This document shows, piece by piece, positions 1 through 7,680 of a stretch of 64,000 nucleotides of DNA (position 1 is its first letter; each line of letters opens with the position of its first letter). This DNA comes from Streptomyces sp. B3I8 (GTDB lineage Bacteria > Actinomycetota > Actinomycetes > Streptomycetales > Streptomycetaceae), in contig NZ_JAUSYN010000002.1 of assembly GCF_030816915.1 (NCBI RefSeq), forward strand, positions 1,029,501-1,093,500, read 5' to 3'. A program made the translations under genes and the position numbers. Below the pieces are notes generated by a model, which was not told the DNA's origin, ran no database searches, and saw nothing but the letters and a program-made list of their open reading frames with translations.

Positions 1-559
1 TCTCGACGATCACCCGCGCGGGCAGCCGCTCCTGCAACGCGGCCACCAGCCGCCGGTGCCACTCGGGCAGGCCGGAGGAGTCGCGCAGCTCCCCCGTGGC
101 GGGGTGGATCAGCCCGGGTGCGCCGATCCCGACGGTGTGCAGCCGGTCGACGCCGGCCTCCTTGGCGGTGCGCTCCACCAACGTCACCGCCTGCTCGACG
201 GCCGGCCCGGTCCCCGTGCCGTCGCCGATCGGCACGGAGGCCTCGGCGAGCACCACGCCGAGAAGATCGGCGACGACGACCGTCACCCCCTCGGTGCGCA
301 CGTCGAGCGCGGCCAGATGCGCGCGCCCCGCGACGATCCCGTACAGCCGCGCGTTCGGCCCGCGCCGCTGCTCGCCCGACTCCCCCACCACCTCGATCAG
401 ATCGGCCACGGCCAGGCGTTCGACGAGGTCGGCGACCGTGGGCCGGGACAGTCCGGTGAGCTGCTTCAACTGCCCGGCCGTGAGCGGGCCGTGCTCCTGC
501 AGCAGCCGGAGTGCGAGCCGGTCGTTGATGGCCCGGGCGGTACGCGGGGATGCGGGCAT
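1..559 (-). CDS. ROK-family transcriptional regulator (partial, cut by left edge)
   Basis: The first 186 codons of a ROK-type repressor are present; the C-terminal part lies outside the window. The N-terminus carries a MarR-like winged helix (about residues 15-60, including LKQLTGLSRPTVADLVERL). It is followed by the start of a sugar-kinase-like fold (VADLLGVVLAEASVPIG and VGIGAPGLIHPATGEL). The ATG is chosen because GGAGG lies about 9 nt upstream. ROK repressors usually sense a sugar or sugar phosphate, but the ligand cannot be read here. The gene is divergent from an MFS transporter with an inverted repeat between them, so it probably controls that transporter and itself. It could also be a kinase rather than a repressor, but the HTH argues against that. 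Confidence 0.85.
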   Translation of the reverse strand, partial: MPASPRTARAINDRLALRLLQEHGPLTAGQLKQLTGLSRPTVADLVERLAVADLIEVVGESGEQRRGPNARLYGIVAGRAHLAALDVRTEGVTVVVADLLGVVLAEASVPIGDGTGTGPAVEQAVTLVERTAKEAGVDRLHTVGIGAPGLIHPATGELRDSSGLPEWHRRLVAALQERLPARVIVE

Positions 560-674
560 GCGGGGATCCTCCCAGACGGGACGGACGGCCGGGGGCACCC
601 GTCACCCCGGGCACCGGACCGCAGGCCACGGCCCCGGTAACAGGCCGCCGACCGCCCGACCGTAAAGCGGCTAT

Positions 675-697
675 CTATCAGGCAGGGTCCCTGATAG
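675..697. promoter_or_regulatory. Inverted repeat, candidate operator between ROK regulator and MFS gene
   Basis: Perfect 8-bp arms CTATCAGG (675-682) and CCTGATAG (690-697) are separated by 7 bp. They lie 116 bp upstream of the regulator start and 57 bp upstream of the transporter start. The arms are AT-richer than the surroundings, and TTTAC follows the right arm. Position and symmetry fit an operator; the assignment to the ROK protein is inference. Confidence 0.5.
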
Positions 698-753
698 TTT
701 ACGCCGGTCGCCGGTCACTGCGGATTCACGGCTCCAGGGAGGGAAGAGGCACC

Positions 754-1986
754 ATGGCGGACGTGCACGGAACGGGCCACAGGGTCCATGACAGGCAGCG
801 CGTGAGGCGGGCGCGGTACGCCGTGGCGGCCGTGTTCGCCGTGCACGGCGCGGTGACCGGCTCGTTCGCGACCCGGGTGCCCTGGATCCAGGACCACGCC
901 TCGGTGAGTGCGGGCCAGCTCGGCCTGGCGCTGGCCTTCCCGGCGTTCGGCGCGGCCGCGGCGATGCCGCTCGCGGGCCGGATCACCCACCGCTTCGGTT
1001 CCCGCGCCGCGCTGCGCGGCCTGCTCGCACTGTGGACGCTCTCCCTGATCCTGCCGTCGCTGGCGCCGAACGTGTACGCGCTGTGCCCGGCGCTGTTCGC
1101 CTACGGCGCGGCGGCGGGCATGTCGGACGTGGCGATGAACGCGCTGGGCGTGGAGGTGGAGAACCGTCTCGACAAGTCGATCATGTCCGGGCTGCACGGG
1201 ATGTGGAGCGCCGGCGCCCTGATCGGCTCGGCCGGCGGCACCCTCGCCGCGCACCTGGGCAGCGACGCGCGCGTGCACCACGCGCTGGCCGCGGCCGCCT
1301 TGACCGTGCTCGGCCTCGTCGCCTGCCACTGGGTGCTGGACCTGCGGCCCGCCGAGGACGAGGAGCCGCCGCCCCGGTTCTCGCTGCCGCCCCGGTCCGC
1401 GCTGCTGATCGGCGCGGTCGGTTTCTGCGCGGTGTTCGCGGAGGGCGCGAGCCTGGACTGGTCGGCGGTGTACCTGCGGGACCGGCTGGAGACGTCGGCG
1501 GGCCTCGCGGCGGCCTGCACCACGGGCTTCACGCTCACCATGGCGGTGGCGCGGCTCGTGGGCGACGCGGTGGTGGACCGGTTCGGCGCCGCCAGGACCG
1601 TACGCGTGGGCGGCGTACTGGCGACGTTCGGCGGGCTGATGGTCGTACTGGCCGGGCACCCGGCCGTCGCCATGGGCGGCTTCGCGCTGATGGGCCTCGG
1701 CATCGCGGTGGTCGTCCCGCTGTGCTTCGCCGCGGCCGGCCGCAGTGGGCCGAACCCGAGCCAGGCCATCGCGGGCGTCGCGACCGTCACCTACACCTCG
1801 GGCCTCGTCGCCCCCGGCGCGATCGGCACACTGGCCCAGGCGACGAGCCTGATGGCGTCGTTCGGCCTGGTGACACTGCTCGCCTGCGGGCTCGCGGTGT
1901 TCGCCGGAGTGCTGCGGGTCGGCGACCGCGACCGGCAGAAGATCAGCGGTGGTCCGGGTGCAGCAGTTCCCGACCCACGGCCCTGA
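754..1986 (+). CDS. MFS transporter
   Basis: Encodes 410 residues with about 12 hydrophobic segments in the major facilitator pattern. The first segment carries GSFATRVPWIQDHASVS, a layout that recalls the YbjJ-like group of MFS proteins. Substrate and direction of transport are unknown. The open frame extends further upstream, but the ATG at 754 has a GGGAGGGAAGAGG ribosome site and gives a normal MFS N-terminus. Divergent transcription from a ROK regulator suggests sugar or sugar-derivative transport. The 3' end overlaps the convergent thioesterase gene by 44 bp. Confidence 0.85.
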   Translation: MADVHGTGHRVHDRQRVRRARYAVAAVFAVHGAVTGSFATRVPWIQDHASVSAGQLGLALAFPAFGAAAAMPLAGRITHRFGSRAALRGLLALWTLSLILPSLAPNVYALCPALFAYGAAAGMSDVAMNALGVEVENRLDKSIMSGLHGMWSAGALIGSAGGTLAAHLGSDARVHHALAAAALTVLGLVACHWVLDLRPAEDEEPPPRFSLPPRSALLIGAVGFCAVFAEGASLDWSAVYLRDRLETSAGLAAACTTGFTLTMAVARLVGDAVVDRFGAARTVRVGGVLATFGGLMVVLAGHPAVAMGGFALMGLGIAVVVPLCFAAAGRSGPNPSQAIAGVATVTYTSGLVAPGAIGTLAQATSLMASFGLVTLLACGLAVFAGVLRVGDRDRQKISGGPGAAVPDPRP

Positions 1987-2407
1987 ACCGCTCGCTCCAG
2001 GGTGCGGGCCGCAGCGTCGCGGGGTCGAGACGGACCAGCACCCGGCTGCCGCGGGCGTACGTCAGGGCCCCGTCCGCCGAGCAGAACCGGAACCCGTACG
2101 TGAGCCCGGTGGTGCCGAGCCGTTCCAGCCACAGGTGCACGGCGTACGCGCCGGGGCGGCTCACCGGCGCCTCGTACCCGATCCGCAGCTCCCGCACCGC
2201 GTTGCAGAAGTCACCGGCGGCCTCCCAGTCCCCCTCGTACCCGCCGAACCCGTACCCCTGCCACAGCTCGGCCCAGGCGCGTTCGACCATGACCGGGTAG
2301 CGGGCGTTGTGCAGCAGCCCGAGGGCGTCGAGGTCGTCGAAGTGGACGGCGATGGGTATCAGCCGCCCGTACGACAGTGCGGGCGCGGCCGGGGCTTCGG
2401 CGGTCAC
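1943..2407 (-). CDS. 4HBT-fold acyl-CoA thioesterase
   Basis: A 154-residue hotdog-fold thioesterase. The 4HBT signature is seen as HFDDLDALGLLHNARYPV near the N-terminus, where the Asp at the D-x-D-x-x-G position is the usual catalytic region. Such enzymes hydrolyse acyl-CoA; the acyl specificity is unknown. A longer frame (182 aa) exists, but the GTG at 2407 has AGGAG 7 nt upstream and starts just before the domain, so I prefer it. The gene is convergent with and overlaps the MFS gene. A TetR-like palindrome lies about 90 bp upstream (2497-2512). Confidence 0.8.
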   Translation of the reverse strand: MTAEAPAAPALSYGRLIPIAVHFDDLDALGLLHNARYPVMVERAWAELWQGYGFGGYEGDWEAAGDFCNAVRELRIGYEAPVSRPGAYAVHLWLERLGTTGLTYGFRFCSADGALTYARGSRVLVRLDPATLRPAPWSERFRAVGRELLHPDHR

Positions 2408-2496
2408 TGGGCGGCTCCTGGGGAGGGGGCGGGAGACGGGAGGGTCGTTCTCGGCCGGCCCGCCGACGCCGGCCGGGCCGGGCCACCCCACCCATC

Positions 2497-2512
2497 CTAA
2501 GCGACCGCTCAG
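2497..2512. promoter_or_regulatory. TetR-type palindrome upstream of thioesterase
   Basis: CTAAGCG (2497-2503), a 2-bp centre, then CGCTCAG (2506-2512). The arms match at 6 of 7 positions, and the layout resembles operators of TetR-family acyl-CoA-responsive repressors. A second overlapping stem, GCTCAGC-AGC-GCTGAGC, spans 2507-2523. No TetR gene is adjacent, so this is only a candidate. Confidence 0.3.
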
Positions 2513-2605
2513 CAGCGCTGAGCAGGGACTCCGCCCATGACTCGGCCTGCGGGACAGGCGGAGCGTGCGGGGCGGGCGTCGGCGGGGTGCCGCCGCCCCG
2601 CCGCT

Positions 2606-3988
2606 CTACGGCTGCCGCTCCTCGTCGTCGTACTCGGTCAGGCCGCCGTCCAGCAGCGCCGGCTGATAGGTGCCCGCCGCCTTGGACAGCCAGCGCAGGC
2701 AGTGGTAACCGGCCAGCACGAGCAGGGTGCCCAGCGCGATGCCGCTGAGCTCGAAGTTGTCGGAGATCTTCAGGCTGACGCCGCCGATGCCGACGATCAG
2801 TCCCGCCGCCGCCGGGATCAGGTTGAGCGGCTGCCCGAAGTCGACCTTGTTGCGGATCCAGATCTGGGCGCCGAGCAGACCGATCATGCCGTAGAGGATC
2901 ACGGTGATGCCGCCCAGTACTCCGCCCGGGATCGCGGCGACGAACGCGCCGAACTTGGGGCAGAGCCCGAACAGGAGCGCGAAGATCGCCGCGCAGAGGT
3001 AGGCCGCGGTCGAGTAGACGCGGGTCGCCGCCATGACGCCGATGTTCTCCGCGTAGGTGGTGGTGGCCGGGCCGCCGGCGACCGTCGAGACCATGGTGGC
3101 GGCCCCGTCCGCCATGATGGCCGTGCCGAGCTCGTCGTCCAGCGGGTCGCCCGTCATCTCACCGACGGCCTTGATGTGACCGGTGTTCTCCGCCACCAGG
3201 GCGATCAGAACCGGGAGGGCCACGACGATCGCCGACGTGCTGAACGCGGGCGCGTGCAGATCGGGGAAGCCGACCCAGCCGGCCTGCTGGACCGACGTAA
3301 GGTCCAGGCGCCAGTGGTCCGTCACCTTGCCGCTGCCGTCCACGGAATGGATCTTCCCTGCGGTCAGATCCAGGACCCACGACAGCAGATATCCGAACAC
3401 CAGGCCGAGGAAGATCGCGATGCGCGACCAGAAGCCGCGCAGCACCACCAGAGCCAGGCCGGTGAAGCCCATCGTGGCCAGCGCCGACCACTGGTCCTGC
3501 GGCCAGTAGGTCGAGGCGGCCACCGGGGCCAGATTGAAGCCGATCAGCATGACCACGGCGCCCGTCACCGCCGGCGGCAGTACGGCGTGGATGACCCGCG
3601 ATCCGAGGAAACGAATCACCACACCGACCACGGCGAGCGCGAGCCCCACGACGAACAGTGCACCGGTCAGCTCCGCCGGTCCCCCGCCCTGACTCCCGAT
3701 GACCGCCGCCACGCCGACGAAAGAGAGCGACGACCCCAGGTAGCTGGGGACCCTTCCGCGTGTGATGACGAGGAACAGCAGCGTCGCCACCCCCGAGGCC
3801 ATCAGACCGAGACTCGGATCGAGCCCCATGAGCACCGGGGCGACGAAACACGCGCCGATCATCGACACGACATGCTGAGCGCCCAGCCCGATCGTCCGGG
3901 TCCAGGTGAGCCGCTCTCCCGGCCGGACGACCTCACCCGCTTCCAGGCGGCGCCCATCGCCGTGCAGCTTCCAACCAAAACCCGACAT
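2606..3988 (-). CDS. NCS2-family uracil/xanthine permease
   Basis: A 460-residue polytopic membrane protein of the nucleobase-cation symporter-2 family. It would import uracil or a related nucleobase with protons. Diagnostic residues are present: the Glu of VALVAENTGHI (about residue 267) and the Glu of TTYAENIGVMAATRVYS (about residue 314). These correspond to the two substrate-contacting glutamates of UraA. I prefer the ATG at 3988, with GGAG 8 nt upstream, over the in-frame GTG at 3997. A TATATT -10-like box lies near 4023-4028 on this strand. The gene is not next to the pyr operon although its substrate would feed the same pool. Uracil versus purine specificity is undecided. Confidence 0.85.
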   Translation of the reverse strand: MSGFGWKLHGDGRRLEAGEVVRPGERLTWTRTIGLGAQHVVSMIGACFVAPVLMGLDPSLGLMASGVATLLFLVITRGRVPSYLGSSLSFVGVAAVIGSQGGGPAELTGALFVVGLALAVVGVVIRFLGSRVIHAVLPPAVTGAVVMLIGFNLAPVAASTYWPQDQWSALATMGFTGLALVVLRGFWSRIAIFLGLVFGYLLSWVLDLTAGKIHSVDGSGKVTDHWRLDLTSVQQAGWVGFPDLHAPAFSTSAIVVALPVLIALVAENTGHIKAVGEMTGDPLDDELGTAIMADGAATMVSTVAGGPATTTYAENIGVMAATRVYSTAAYLCAAIFALLFGLCPKFGAFVAAIPGGVLGGITVILYGMIGLLGAQIWIRNKVDFGQPLNLIPAAAGLIVGIGGVSLKISDNFELSGIALGTLLVLAGYHCLRWLSKAAGTYQPALLDGGLTEYDDEERQP

Positions 3989-4273
3989 CAAGCACACTCC
4001 GTTCGTTCAGTACCGCAAGAAAATATAGGGTGTGCGGTCACCCGACCGGACCGCCGAGGCGCCGACCACCTGCTGCCGCGGAGTTCGACCGGGGAGCGGC
4101 CCCACGGCCGGTCGCTGCCGACCGGGAAACAGTGTCCGGACACGGCCTCCGGTCAGGCCGCGGGCCCCGGCCGCCCTCCCCTCCCCCGCCCGGCCCAGTC
4201 CTCACGTCCCCCGTTGTGGGGAATGCCGTCGGCCCCGGCCGCCCCGGTGGCGGGGGCCTGGGACGCTGCGTGC

Positions 4274-4975
4274 ATGGTGCGGTTGCAGGAGTCCGTGGTC
4301 GGTGTCGACGGCGTCGTGGCCCGTATGCGTGCGCTGGGCGCGGCCTGGCCCGAGGGGGACGGCGTGGGGGTGTTCAACGGGGTCTACCTCGCGGTCACCG
4401 AGGAGCTGGACCGGCGCATCGACGCCGGTGAGTTCCCGGATCGCAGGGGCGCGAGCACGCTCGACGTCCGCTTCGCCGAGCGGTACCTGACGGTGGCCGA
4501 GCGGGGGCCGGTACCCGCGTGCTGGCGGCCGTTGTTCCAGTTCCGCCGGCATCCGGGCGTACGCCCGCTGCAGTTCGCCCTCGCGGGGATCAACGCGCAC
4601 GTCGGGCACGACCTCGCCCTGGCGGTTGTGGACGCCTGCCGGGTGCTCGGCTGCGAACCCGAGGACCTGGAGGCCGGCTTCGAGCACGTCGGCGATGTCC
4701 TCGTCGCACTGGAGGAACGTATCCGCGAGGAGCTGATGCCGGGCCCCGACCTGTTGCAGGTCGCCGATCCGCTGACCCATCTGCTGGGCTCGTGGAGCCT
4801 GGAGCGGGCCCGGGAGGCGGGCTGGTCCGCGGCCCGCGCGCTGTGGGCGCTGCGCGGGCTGCCGGAGCTGGCGGAGGAGTTCGCCGCCCGCCTGGACGCG
4901 GTGGTCGGCCTGGCGAGCCGCATGCTGCTCACCCCGCTGGGCCGCTGGGGCCCATGCAGCCCCTACGGGCCGTAG
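4274..4975 (+). CDS. DUF5995 family protein
   Basis: Encodes 233 residues, mostly helical and soluble, without signal peptide or membrane segment. The stretch LQFALAGINAHVGHDLALAV (about residues 97-116) is characteristic of the DUF5995 family of actinobacteria, whose function is unknown. The conserved His and Asp residues there could bind a metal, but that is speculation. The ATG at 4274 is chosen because the domain begins soon after it; the ribosome site is weak. The stop codon lies inside a 20-bp stem shared with the convergent amine oxidase gene, so the C-terminal codons form part of the terminator. Confidence 0.7.
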   Translation: MVRLQESVVGVDGVVARMRALGAAWPEGDGVGVFNGVYLAVTEELDRRIDAGEFPDRRGASTLDVRFAERYLTVAERGPVPACWRPLFQFRRHPGVRPLQFALAGINAHVGHDLALAVVDACRVLGCEPEDLEAGFEHVGDVLVALEERIREELMPGPDLLQVADPLTHLLGSWSLERAREAGWSAARALWALRGLPELAEEFAARLDAVVGLASRMLLTPLGRWGPCSPYGP

Positions 4976-4990
4976 GGGCTGCATGGGCCC
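4948..4990. terminator. Bidirectional terminator hairpin that contains a stop codon
   Basis: A perfect 20-bp inverted repeat (4948-4967 with 4971-4990) has a 3-nt loop. The TAG of the DUF5995 gene lies at 4973-4975, within the right arm. The convergent amine oxidase gene ends 43 bp further on. No T-run follows on either strand, which is normal in streptomycetes. Confidence 0.8.
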
Positions 4991-5032
4991 GGCCCTCAAG
5001 GGATGCACGGGCCCCCGCCTCACCCGCCCCCG

Positions 5033-6745
5033 TCAGTCCTCCGGCAGTTCCACCGGCGCGATCTCGTCGTACACGTCGCCCGGCCCGGGGTTGGTCGCGT
5101 CGGTCGTGCCGCCCAGGTGGTGCATGACGCCCCAGACCGCGTTGAGCGCGGTCTGCACCGCCCCCTCGGCCCAGCCCGCCGTCCAGGAGATGTCGTCGCC
5201 GGCGAGGAAGATGCCGCGCTTGTCGGCGGGCAGCCGGTCCTGCATGAAGTGGGTGAACAGGCGCCGCTGGTAACGGTAGTGACCGGGCAGGTTGGCCTTG
5301 AACGCGCCCATGAAGTAGGGCTCGTTCTCCCAGGAGACGGTCACCGGGCTGGCGATGATGTGCTTCCGTATGTCGACACCGGGATAGATCTCACCGAGCG
5401 ACTTCAGCATCACCTCCATCCGCTCGTTCGCGGACAGCGGCAGCCACTTCAGGCTGTCGTCGCACCAGGTGTAGGAGAGGCAGATGACCGCGGGCCGGTC
5501 CGGGCCGTCCTCCAGCAGGTAGGTGCCGCGGGTCATGCGGTCGGTGAGCGTCATCGACATGACGTCCCTCCCGGTCGGGTTGCCCTGGTCGTCGACGGCC
5601 TTGTCCCGCCAGAACGGCCGGTCGACCGGCACGAACAGCTTGGAGCTCTCCATGTAGTGGGTGCGCTCGATGGCGGTCCAGTGGTCGATCGGGAAGAGCG
5701 AGTCGTCGCAGTCGATCTTCGAGAGCAGCATCCAGGACTGGGCGGTGAAGACGGCCGCGCGGTAGGTGCGGATGTCGCCGTCCGCGTCCGTCACCGTGAT
5801 GCGGTTGCCCGCCGTGCGGTGCAGCCGGGTCACCGCCGGGCGGGGCTCGCCGCCGATGTGCAGGGCTTTCAGCGAGGTGCCGTACGGCCAGTGGACGATC
5901 TTCTCCGGTTCGCGCTCCCACAGCCGCAGCGGCAGTTGCTGGGAGCCGCCGACGATGCCGCGGTGGTGGTCGTCGGCCTCGGTGTAGACGACGCGGAGGA
6001 TCTCCAGGATGGAGTTGGGGAAGTCGGTGTCCCAGCCGCCGGTGCCGAAGCCGACCTGGCCGAAGATCTCCCGGTGCCGGAAGGACTTGAAGGCGTCCGA
6101 GTCGCAGAGGAAGCCGTAGAAGGTCTGGTTGTCGAGCTTCTCGACGAGCCTCGACCAGATCTCGCGGATGCGCGGCACGTCCCGCGTCCGCAGGGCGCGG
6201 TTCATGTCGGAGAAGTCGGCGCCCTCCTCCAGGCAGCGGGCCCAGGCGTCGGCCACGTCCCGGTAGACCTGCGGGAGGTCGGCCATGGTCTCGGCGTAGT
6301 GGGACTCGCCCTTGAGGTCCACGACGGTCGACGGGGTGGCCTCCGCGAGGGGGTTGGGGAACGGCAGGGTCTCGAGGCCCACCAGGTCGATGTAGTGCTG
6401 GAGCGCCGTGGAGGACGGCGGGAAACGCATCGCGCCCATCTCCGCGGTCAGCGAGGGGTCGCAGCCCTCGAAGCCCACCGTCCGCAGCCGGCCGCCGATC
6501 CGGTCGGCCTCGTACACCACCGGCTTCAGGCCCATCTTCATCAGCTCGTACGCGGCGACGATGCCGGACAGCCCGCCGCCGATGACCGCGATCTCGGTGC
6601 CGTGCTCGGTCGCGGGGACCTGGCCGAGGCCCGCGGGATGCGCGAGGAAGTCGTCGTAGGCGTACGGGAAGTCCGGGCCGAACATGGTGATCGGCGGCTG
6701 CTGCCCGTCGGGCTGCTCGATCGCGTTGGGCACGGTGGACGTCAT
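5033..6745 (-). CDS. Flavin monoamine oxidase family protein (L-amino acid oxidase / tryptophan 2-monooxygenase-like)
   Basis: A 570-residue FAD enzyme. An N-terminal Rossmann motif (IAVIGGGLSGIVAAYELM, about residues 52-69) is followed by GGRLRT and EMGAMRFPPS. Near the C-terminus, GIFLAGDDISWTAGWAEGAV is the second FAD-binding block of amine oxidases. The EMGAMRFP block and the length fit bacterial L-amino-acid oxidases and tryptophan 2-monooxygenase (IaaM) better than small-amine MAOs. It would convert an amino acid either to the 2-oxo acid with ammonia and peroxide, or to the amide by oxidative decarboxylation. No signal peptide is seen. The nitrilase gene lies immediately upstream on the same strand, so the two may act in sequence. 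The substrate is not provable from sequence. Confidence 0.85.
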   Translation of the reverse strand: MTSTVPNAIEQPDGQQPPITMFGPDFPYAYDDFLAHPAGLGQVPATEHGTEIAVIGGGLSGIVAAYELMKMGLKPVVYEADRIGGRLRTVGFEGCDPSLTAEMGAMRFPPSSTALQHYIDLVGLETLPFPNPLAEATPSTVVDLKGESHYAETMADLPQVYRDVADAWARCLEEGADFSDMNRALRTRDVPRIREIWSRLVEKLDNQTFYGFLCDSDAFKSFRHREIFGQVGFGTGGWDTDFPNSILEILRVVYTEADDHHRGIVGGSQQLPLRLWEREPEKIVHWPYGTSLKALHIGGEPRPAVTRLHRTAGNRITVTDADGDIRTYRAAVFTAQSWMLLSKIDCDDSLFPIDHWTAIERTHYMESSKLFVPVDRPFWRDKAVDDQGNPTGRDVMSMTLTDRMTRGTYLLEDGPDRPAVICLSYTWCDDSLKWLPLSANERMEVMLKSLGEIYPGVDIRKHIIASPVTVSWENEPYFMGAFKANLPGHYRYQRRLFTHFMQDRLPADKRGIFLAGDDISWTAGWAEGAVQTALNAVWGVMHHLGGTTDATNPGPGDVYDEIAPVELPED

Positions 6746-6842
6746 GAGGTACGGACTCCTTGCGCGGGTGTGCGGGGAAGGGGGTTGGACGGGAGGGGGG
6801 TTGGCCGGGGAAAGGGTGTGCGGGGGTGAGCGGCCGCGGAGG

Positions 6843-7640
6843 TCAGGCGGGGGTGCCGTACAGCCCCGGGCGGCGATCCGCCAGATACGGGTTGGCCTCG
6901 CGGGAGGCGGCCAGGAGACCGGGGTCCACGTCGGCGAGCAGCAGTTCCTCCGCCCGCCCGGCCCTGGCGCGGGCGGTGCCGTCGGGTCCGGCGAGCGTGG
7001 AGAGCCCGACGAACTCGAACTCGCCCTCCTGTCCGACCCGGTTGACGTAGGCCAGGTACATCTGGTTCTCGAAGGCCCGTACCGGGACGAGGGACTCGGC
7101 GACGAACTGGAAGGGGTGCAGTTGCGCCGTCGGCACGAGCAGCAGGTCGGTGCCGGCCAGGGCGTGGGCGCGGACGTTCTCCGGGAACTCCACGTCGTAG
7201 CAGATCATCAGGCCGACGGTGAGGCCGCCCAGCTCGGCCTGGACGACCTGTCGCCCGCCCGGGGTGAAGTGCGCGCGCTCGAAGCCGCCGTAGAGGTGGG
7301 TCTTGCGGTAGTTCGCGAGCCGGGTGCCGTCGGCTGCGACAAGCTGGACGGAGTTGAAGACCGTTCCCGTTCCGTCGGACACGCGTTCGGGATAGCCGTA
7401 GGCGACGGCGAGTCCGTGGCGGGCGGCGGTCTCCGCGACCGCGTCGGCGGCCTCGCCGTCGGCGGGCTCGGCGAGCCTGGCGAGCCCGTCGCCGATCGCG
7501 TACCCGGTCAGGAACAGCTCCGGTGTGACGAGCAGCCCGGCGCCCGCGGCGGCGGCCCGGCCCGCGGCCTCGTCGAGGACCTTCAGGTTCTCGACGACGG
7601 AGCCGGGGCGGCCGGAGCTCTGGAGCAGGGCGGTGCGCAT
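6843..7640 (-). CDS. Carbon-nitrogen hydrolase (nitrilase superfamily)
   Basis: A 265-residue soluble amidase or nitrilase-fold enzyme. The catalytic triad is visible: Glu41 (TPELFLTGY), Lys113 (YRKTHLYGGFE) and Cys147 (LMICYDVEFPE). The family cleaves amides, nitriles or carbamoyl groups through a Cys thioester. The final Asn-Pro-Tyr-Leu region is typical of the aliphatic amidase-like branch. It lies 97 bp upstream of the amine oxidase gene and 40 bp downstream of an MFS gene, all on the same strand. If the oxidase releases an amide, this enzyme could hydrolyse it to the acid. It could equally act on an unrelated omega-amide such as alpha-ketoglutaramate. Confidence 0.85.
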   Translation of the reverse strand: MRTALLQSSGRPGSVVENLKVLDEAAGRAAAAGAGLLVTPELFLTGYAIGDGLARLAEPADGEAADAVAETAARHGLAVAYGYPERVSDGTGTVFNSVQLVAADGTRLANYRKTHLYGGFERAHFTPGGRQVVQAELGGLTVGLMICYDVEFPENVRAHALAGTDLLLVPTAQLHPFQFVAESLVPVRAFENQMYLAYVNRVGQEGEFEFVGLSTLAGPDGTARARAGRAEELLLADVDPGLLAASREANPYLADRRPGLYGTPA

Positions 7641-7680
7641 GCGGGATCCTCACCGGGTACGGAGGGGGGTCGGGGGTCGT

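Noticed and set aside
5003..6829. A 608-codon plus-strand frame opposite the amine oxidase
   Set aside because: Antisense shadow of a clearly conserved flavoenzyme, with no domain of its own.
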